Origin: a virus
DNA: 33,349 nucleotides
Reading direction: 5' to 3' (one strand)
IMG/VR virus record: IMGVR_UViG_3300010373_001373
Span: 1 to 33,349 of that record
Shown here: positions 29,744 through 33,349 of the stretch, piece after piece
Position numbering within the stretch: the first letter of the stretch is position 1
Layout: the number at the start of each line of letters is the position of its first letter
The notes under the pieces: model-generated
What the model saw: only the letters and a program-made list of their open reading frames with translations
The model's database searches: none
What the model was told of the DNA's origin: nothing
Position numbers and translations under genes: made by a program

Positions 29744-30399
29744 GGTTTTTGGGCTCCATCTTTCTCCCACTCTCGGCACCAGCGTTCTATCACTGCTTGG
29801 TTACTTAGAGATTTAAATTCATCAAGCATTTTTCTGGCGAATGCGGCTTTGTAACGGGTTTGCCGAATTTCGGCGGAGAGCTCACCCCAACATGCCTTGA
29901 CGCCAATTTTAGCAATCCGTTCGGGAGTGCCTTCGTGCCTCTTGAGGGCCAGCTTCACTTGGCGAAGCGACGCCTCGTTGCGCACCGTCTTTTCAAGAAT
30001 TATGAGCAATGTCAGTGCGTCTATCGGATTATCGACAATGATCTCACCGAGGTCTGACACAGGAGAATTTTTCTTCGCAACATTCTTCGTTACAGCATCA
30101 AGAATAAGAGTCGCCTTCGAATTGGCCGCCGCAAACTTCAGTGCCGCTTGCCGAATCACCTCTAAATACGAGGCTGCAAGAACTTCTACAAATTGATCCT
30201 TGTTGGCATTTCTAGCTTTAGAAAAGGCGGCGGGCGATTCTCCGATCACGCTGCTTCGCCATTCGTTATTGATTTGGTGGTAGATTGGTCCCCTCTCGCG
30301 ACGTGCGAATTCGAGCAAGTCTGCAACCTTGTCTAATCCTTCCCATTCAGTATTCTTGGGTACTTGTAGCCTCTTGGTACCAGATTTCTTTGCAACCAT
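29740..30399 (-). CDS. Unknown protein with C-terminal HTH-like module
   Basis: I take the ATG at 30399 (MVAKKSGTKRLQVPKNTEWE) because GAGGGG lies seven bases upstream; 219 residues. Upstream Met codons have no ribosome-binding site. The body contains VADLLEFARRERGPIYHQIN, FVEVLAASYLEVIRQAALKF and LGEIIVDNPIDALTLLIILE. The C-terminus (KIGVKACWGELSAEIRQTRY, KAAFARKMLDEFKSLSNQAV, IERWCREWEKDG) parallels that of the adjacent 265-residue protein. The pattern aaFAr.ML..f..L.....IerWcreW has the layout of a helix-turn-helix, suggesting DNA binding. The two genes may have arisen by duplication of this end with different front parts. Confidence 0.7.
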   Translation of the reverse strand: MVAKKSGTKRLQVPKNTEWEGLDKVADLLEFARRERGPIYHQINNEWRSSVIGESPAAFSKARNANKDQFVEVLAASYLEVIRQAALKFAAANSKATLILDAVTKNVAKKNSPVSDLGEIIVDNPIDALTLLIILEKTVRNEASLRQVKLALKRHEGTPERIAKIGVKACWGELSAEIRQTRYKAAFARKMLDEFKSLSNQAVIERWCREWEKDGAQKP

Positions 30400-30501
30400 A
30401 AACGCGCCCCTCAGCGCCCCTGAAATTGGTAGCCGCACCCGCCTGGGGATCGGCAAGGTGCGGCGGTAAAGCGAATCGCTCTGCGAATCAGTCAGTGAAT
30501 C

Positions 30502-30735
30502 TTAATGCACATGACCAGACAGAATTTTGATCTGGCATGCCAAGTCAGCGCATGCCCACAGGTATTCTCCCTTGATCTCGTCGTTGTAGGTAATGAATGA
30601 TTCGAAACCAGTGCCTGTAATGGTAACGAGCATCGATGAGAGTTGTGCCGTCTTGCGGGTGAGGATGTCGACGACATCTTCCCCGTGCTCCAGTTGGGGC
30701 ACTTCTTTCCGCTTCAACTTAGCATTTTCACACAT
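30502..30735 (-). CDS. Small paralogous protein B, unknown
   Basis: A 77-residue protein with AGGAG before the ATG at 30735. The sequence LEHGEDVVDILTRKTAQLSSMLVTITGTGFESFI, then YLWACADLACQIKIL, is clearly related to the gene just upstream (30797-31048). Both keep an acidic-Gly start, ITRK/LTRK, a hydrophobic helix, TITxxGFExF and a second helix WACADLA/FACTDLA. Helical throughout. Their layout resembles small prophage proteins of the DUF3077/DUF6124 kind, but I am not certain. Tandem duplication is the simplest origin. Confidence 0.7.
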   Translation of the reverse strand: MCENAKLKRKEVPQLEHGEDVVDILTRKTAQLSSMLVTITGTGFESFITYNDEIKGEYLWACADLACQIKILSGHVH

Positions 30736-30796
30736 TGTAATTCTCCTGATTGGTTTGGGCGATAGCGGGCTAAGCGCCGCTCGTTCGGTCGATTTT

Positions 30797-31048
30797 TTAT
30801 GCTCTCACCAAAGGCGTCACGTCTATGTCTTCGATATAGTCGGTGAGCAGACTGATTTGCCGGGCAAGATCGGTGCACGCGAACAGATAGTCCAGCTTCG
30901 TGCGCGCGTCGTTTGCTTCAAACGCTTCGAAACCATTGGAAGTGATGGTGGATAACAACGCGAGCAGTTGCTGCGACTTACGCGTAATTGCGTCGGCTGC
31001 CCCATCGCCATACTCCATATTTGGAACCTGCGAAGCCAGCATTTTCAT
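30797..31048 (-). CDS. Small paralogous protein A, unknown
   Basis: An 83-residue protein whose ATG overlaps the stop of the S24-like gene (ATGA, 31045-31048). The sequence MEYGDGAADAITRKSQQLLALLSTITSNGFEAFEAND and YLFACTDLARQISLLTDYIE aligns over nearly its whole length with the next gene, protein B. Two amphipathic helices joined by a short loop are expected. The operon position between the S24-like and HTH-like proteins points to a regulatory or anti-host accessory role, but nothing more can be said. Confidence 0.7.
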   Translation of the reverse strand: MKMLASQVPNMEYGDGAADAITRKSQQLLALLSTITSNGFEAFEANDARTKLDYLFACTDLARQISLLTDYIEDIDVTPLVRA

Positions 31049-31728
31049 GTTGACCTCCGCGCAGCACAGGCTTTCTTGTCGGTCGGCTGTTTCTTGTAGA
31101 TGTCCAGGATCCGGCCGACGATCTCGAAGTCCGCCGGCATCAGCTTGCCGTTCATCCGGAGCGGTACAGGTGGCTTTTCCAGGGTCTCGTAAAGCAGCCA
31201 GTTGTTCCGGGTCGGCTGCCGGAATCCGCGAATGGCGATGTGGGAACCATGGACGGCCACAAGGTAAAGGCCATCGTAGCTGAGTGCCGTTGCGGTGAAA
31301 TCCACGCTGATCAGGTCACCAATCTCGATCCATGGCGCGAACGATAATTGCGAAGCCTCAACTACGCAGTGCTGATCGTCCGCCGATGGTGCGGTGAAAG
31401 ACGTCAGGCCCAAGTAGCGCTCAACGGGCGATGGCAACCTCTTTTCCTTAAATCCCATCTCCCGCTTGAGCTCTACCGTCACTGCCGCTTTTTCACGGCG
31501 CAGCCTTTCCATTTTGAAGGCGCGCGCGACACACTTGGCGAAAGCCGAAATGTTGATCCATTCTTCCGCCAGGCTCGGCCGGCCTGCTCCATTGGCGGCT
31601 ATGGCTTTGCTCGTGGCCTCAAGCCGGATATTGCGCACTACCGATTCAACTGGGGTGATCTGTTCGGTCGGCAATTGGAGAAGGCACTTGCCCGTCGGGA
31701 GCGTAAGTAATATGCCTGAGAGCTTCAT
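31045..31728 (-). CDS. S24/LexA-like protein lacking the catalytic lysine
   Basis: I take the ATG at 31728 (MKLSGILLTLPTGKCLLQLP), which overlaps the preceding stop as ATGA; 227 residues. The C-terminal half aligns by eye with the S24 (LexA/UmuD/CI) peptidase fold. SFAPWIEIGDLISVD (S129) matches the S-M-x-P-x-I-x-x-G-D active-site region; YDGLYLVAVHGSHIAIRGFRQP sits where the lysine strand lies, and FEIVGRILDIY corresponds to the closing strand. The spacing from S129 to R167 is 38, close to the Ser-Lys spacing of LexA (37), but the residue is Arg instead of Lys. The first 100 residues show no clear HTH. A protease-dead regulator or sensor is my inference. Confidence 0.6.
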   Translation of the reverse strand: MKLSGILLTLPTGKCLLQLPTEQITPVESVVRNIRLEATSKAIAANGAGRPSLAEEWINISAFAKCVARAFKMERLRREKAAVTVELKREMGFKEKRLPSPVERYLGLTSFTAPSADDQHCVVEASQLSFAPWIEIGDLISVDFTATALSYDGLYLVAVHGSHIAIRGFRQPTRNNWLLYETLEKPPVPLRMNGKLMPADFEIVGRILDIYKKQPTDKKACAARRST

Positions 31729-31943
31729 TGCTGCCCCCTTGCCGCGTTCAGGGCGGCATTGACGAACATCGCTTCGCGCTCGGTGAGCTGCTGGGGTTGC
31801 TCGGCACTGGAAACCAGGGACCAATTTCTGCCTTGGCGTACAAGCTGTTTGGAGCCAAACAGGCGGATCGTGTCAACGCGTTGTGTAGTTGCTGCGGTAT
31901 CTCTGGAAGGGCCAGAGTTTGCTGATATTATGGCAATAGCCAT
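31725..31943 (-). CDS. Small phage protein, unknown
   Basis: A 72-residue protein with GGAG nine bases before the ATG at 31943, and an ATGA overlap with the S24-like gene. It begins MAIAIISANSGPSRDTAATT and has a basic middle (FGSKQLVRQGRNWSLVSSAE) and a helical end (LTEREAMFVNAALNAARGQQ). First gene after integrase. A small regulator is possible, but no motif decides. Confidence 0.55.
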   Translation of the reverse strand: MAIAIISANSGPSRDTAATTQRVDTIRLFGSKQLVRQGRNWSLVSSAEQPQQLTEREAMFVNAALNAARGQQ

Positions 31944-31984
31944 GCTTTCAATCTCCGTTAAAGATTGTTTCTTGGTTAGGCGGG

Positions 31985-32036
31985 CAGGACGCGCTAACGT
32001 CCTGTTCGCTGCTCTTGCCCGGTATCACCGCCGGGC
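31985..32036. repeat. Two perfect hairpins in the gap after integrase
   Basis: CAGGACG-cgctaa-CGTCCTG (31985-32004) and GCCCGG-tatcaccg-CCGGGC (32017-32036) are perfect inverted repeats in the 173-base gap 31944-32116. Neither has a T-run on the minus strand. They could be structured leader RNA or protein-binding sites of the excision/integration region. Confidence 0.5.
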
Positions 32037-32116
32037 GTCGGTTGAACTCTTTACGTCATTAATCCATTTCTACCTCGAATCGTCTCGGCGATGTCTTCGT
32101 CGCTGCGCAATCGTTT

Positions 32117-33349
32117 CTATGCCGCTTGGCTGAAGTTTCCCACTACCACTTTGCGCCCGTCATTGATCTGCGCATCCACAAAGTCGGCCCATAGCTGCAA
32201 TATCTTCCGCCGCTCTTCCGCATACTCAGCGCGGTTGTACACGCCCTTGATTCCCTTGATCGAGTGAGCCAGGGCCTTTTCGATTGCGTCGGATGAGTGG
32301 CCCATTTCGTGCAGATGCGTTGATGCTGTGCGCCGGAAGTCATGCAGCACGAAATGCTGCAGGTCCAGGTTCATGGCTCGAACCGCCTGATTCAGCGTCG
32401 ACTTGGCAATCGGCTTTTCGCCGAAGCTGCGGGTGGTCGGGAACACAAAGCGCTCGCTATACGAAAGCGTTCGCAGCTCCTTGAACATCTCTATGGCCTG
32501 GGCCGACAGATGGACCCAATGCTCCTTGTCCTTTTTCATGCGCGCGGCCGGAATACGCCAGATACCGGTGCCCAAATCCAATTCAGACCATTCCGCCTCG
32601 ATCAGTTCTGACTTGCGCACCATCGTAATCACCAAAAGGTGCAGCGCCAGCTTCAGCGGGCGCCCCATGTCCGACGCGTAAATGGCCCTGAGCATGGTCC
32701 CGATCTCATCGGGAGCCAGTACCCGTGTGCGGCTCTCCGGGGTCGCAATGAAGCGCGCAACCAGTTGCTGTGCCGGGTTGATCGTGGCGACCTGGCGAGA
32801 AATGGCGAACTCGTACATGCGCTTGATGATGTTGCGCACGGACAGCGCGGCCTGGGGCGAACCGCGCCCCTTGATGCGGTCGCAAATTGCCAACACGTCG
32901 CCGGCGTTCACATCGGTCACGCGCTTGTTGCCAATTGAAGGAAATATTTCCCTGGCCAGCACGCGTTTGGTTGTCGAGGCGTAGGCCGCGGACTTGCTGG
33001 CTATTTCCGATTGAAACCAGAATTCGGCAAAGGCCTTGAGCGTATCGTGGGATTTGATTGCCCCCCGATCTCGTTTGGCATCGGCAACCGGTGAAACGCC
33101 TGTAGCGACGATTTCGGCATACCGCATGGCGCGGGCGCGGGCGTCTTGAAGACTGATGGCCGGGTAGTCGCCAATGGTGACGAGAGGCTGCTGCTTGCCA
33201 TGGAGCGTGAAGCGATAACGCCAAATCTTGCTACCGGAAGCCATGACCTCCAGCACCAGGCCACCGCCATCGGCGATCAGGTAACGTTTGGACTTAGGCT
33301 TCAGCGACTTGATGCGGGTGTCGTTCAGCGGTACGGCGGCTTTGGGCAT
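32117..33349 (-). CDS. int: Site-specific integrase, P4-type tyrosine recombinase
   Basis: A 410-residue integrase whose ATG is the last codon of the window. The N-terminal ~90 residues (VPLNDTRIKSLKPKSKRYLI, GLVLEVMASGSKIWRYRF, VTIGDYPAISLQDARARAM) are the DUF4102 arm-binding domain of P4-like integrases. The core-binding part follows, and the catalytic domain has R245 (ITMVRKSELIEAEW), a lysine near MKKDKEHWV, H336-x-x-R339 (HDFRRTAST), H362 (KALAHS) and Y371 (VYNRAEY). All catalytic residues are present, so the enzyme should be active. It would integrate the phage into a host site, often a tRNA or tmRNA gene, that lies outside this window. Confidence 0.93.
   Translation of the reverse strand: MPKAAVPLNDTRIKSLKPKSKRYLIADGGGLVLEVMASGSKIWRYRFTLHGKQQPLVTIGDYPAISLQDARARAMRYAEIVATGVSPVADAKRDRGAIKSHDTLKAFAEFWFQSEIASKSAAYASTTKRVLAREIFPSIGNKRVTDVNAGDVLAICDRIKGRGSPQAALSVRNIIKRMYEFAISRQVATINPAQQLVARFIATPESRTRVLAPDEIGTMLRAIYASDMGRPLKLALHLLVITMVRKSELIEAEWSELDLGTGIWRIPAARMKKDKEHWVHLSAQAIEMFKELRTLSYSERFVFPTTRSFGEKPIAKSTLNQAVRAMNLDLQHFVLHDFRRTASTHLHEMGHSSDAIEKALAHSIKGIKGVYNRAEYAEERRKILQLWADFVDAQINDGRKVVVGNFSQAA

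Noticed and set aside
1-33349. Search for holin, endolysin, spanin and a classical CI/Cro repressor pair.
   Set aside because: No product with endolysin catalytic motifs, no short double-membrane-segment protein and no divergent repressor gene was seen. The lysis genes are probably left of base 1.

Overview
The window is most of an integrated, tailed bacteriophage genome with a contractile (myovirus-type) tail. It starts at a P4-type tyrosine integrase, whose start codon lies on the last base of the window, and runs leftward to an incomplete gene at base 1. The DNA is GC-rich. The phage proteins (replication protein beginning MARIRTIKPEFF, scaffold ending in a KPFLFG-type motif, AlpA-like regulator, DUF4376 protein) are of kinds common in prophages of Betaproteobacteria (Burkholderiales such as Oxalobacteraceae or Burkholderiaceae). 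The host assignment is an inference. Almost every gene is on the minus strand, so the genetic order is right to left, and many neighbours are joined by ATGA or TGATG stop/start overlaps. The one clear exception is a plus-strand gene at 23639-24124.

Right part (33349 to 25232, integration, control and replication): integrase; a short and a 227-residue protein, the latter with an S24/LexA-like fold that seems to lack its catalytic lysine; two tandem paralogues of about 80 residues; two larger unknown proteins sharing a C-terminal helix-turn-helix-like module; an intergenic region packed with nested inverted repeats; an AlpA-like regulator; a replication initiator gene that contains 11-bp-phased ACGCGT iterons next to a pyrimidine tract (a candidate origin); a DnaB/gp4-type helicase; and a possible late regulator followed by a terminator. 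No classical divergent CI/Cro pair was recognised.

Middle (25231 to 14398): two extra-gene or moron-like units, a tRNA-like gene with anticodon CAT and a badly paired acceptor stem, then small and large terminase, portal, scaffold, major capsid protein and a run of small head, connector and tail-completion proteins.

Left part (14397 to 1): tail sheath, tube, tail assembly chaperone with a -1 frameshift extension, tape measure, LysM tail protein, baseplate hub, spike (gpV), gp25/W, J-like wedge, then a fibre cassette placed between J and the gpI-like gene. That cassette consists of two proteins with Sec-type signal peptides. After gpI come another fibre-like gene and a protein with 18 Thr-Pro repeats that runs off the window. 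No holin, endolysin or spanin was found, so lysis genes probably lie beyond base 1. Several terminator-like hairpins sit immediately in front of ribosome-binding sites inside the late region, which suggests late transcription is controlled by antitermination or attenuation.
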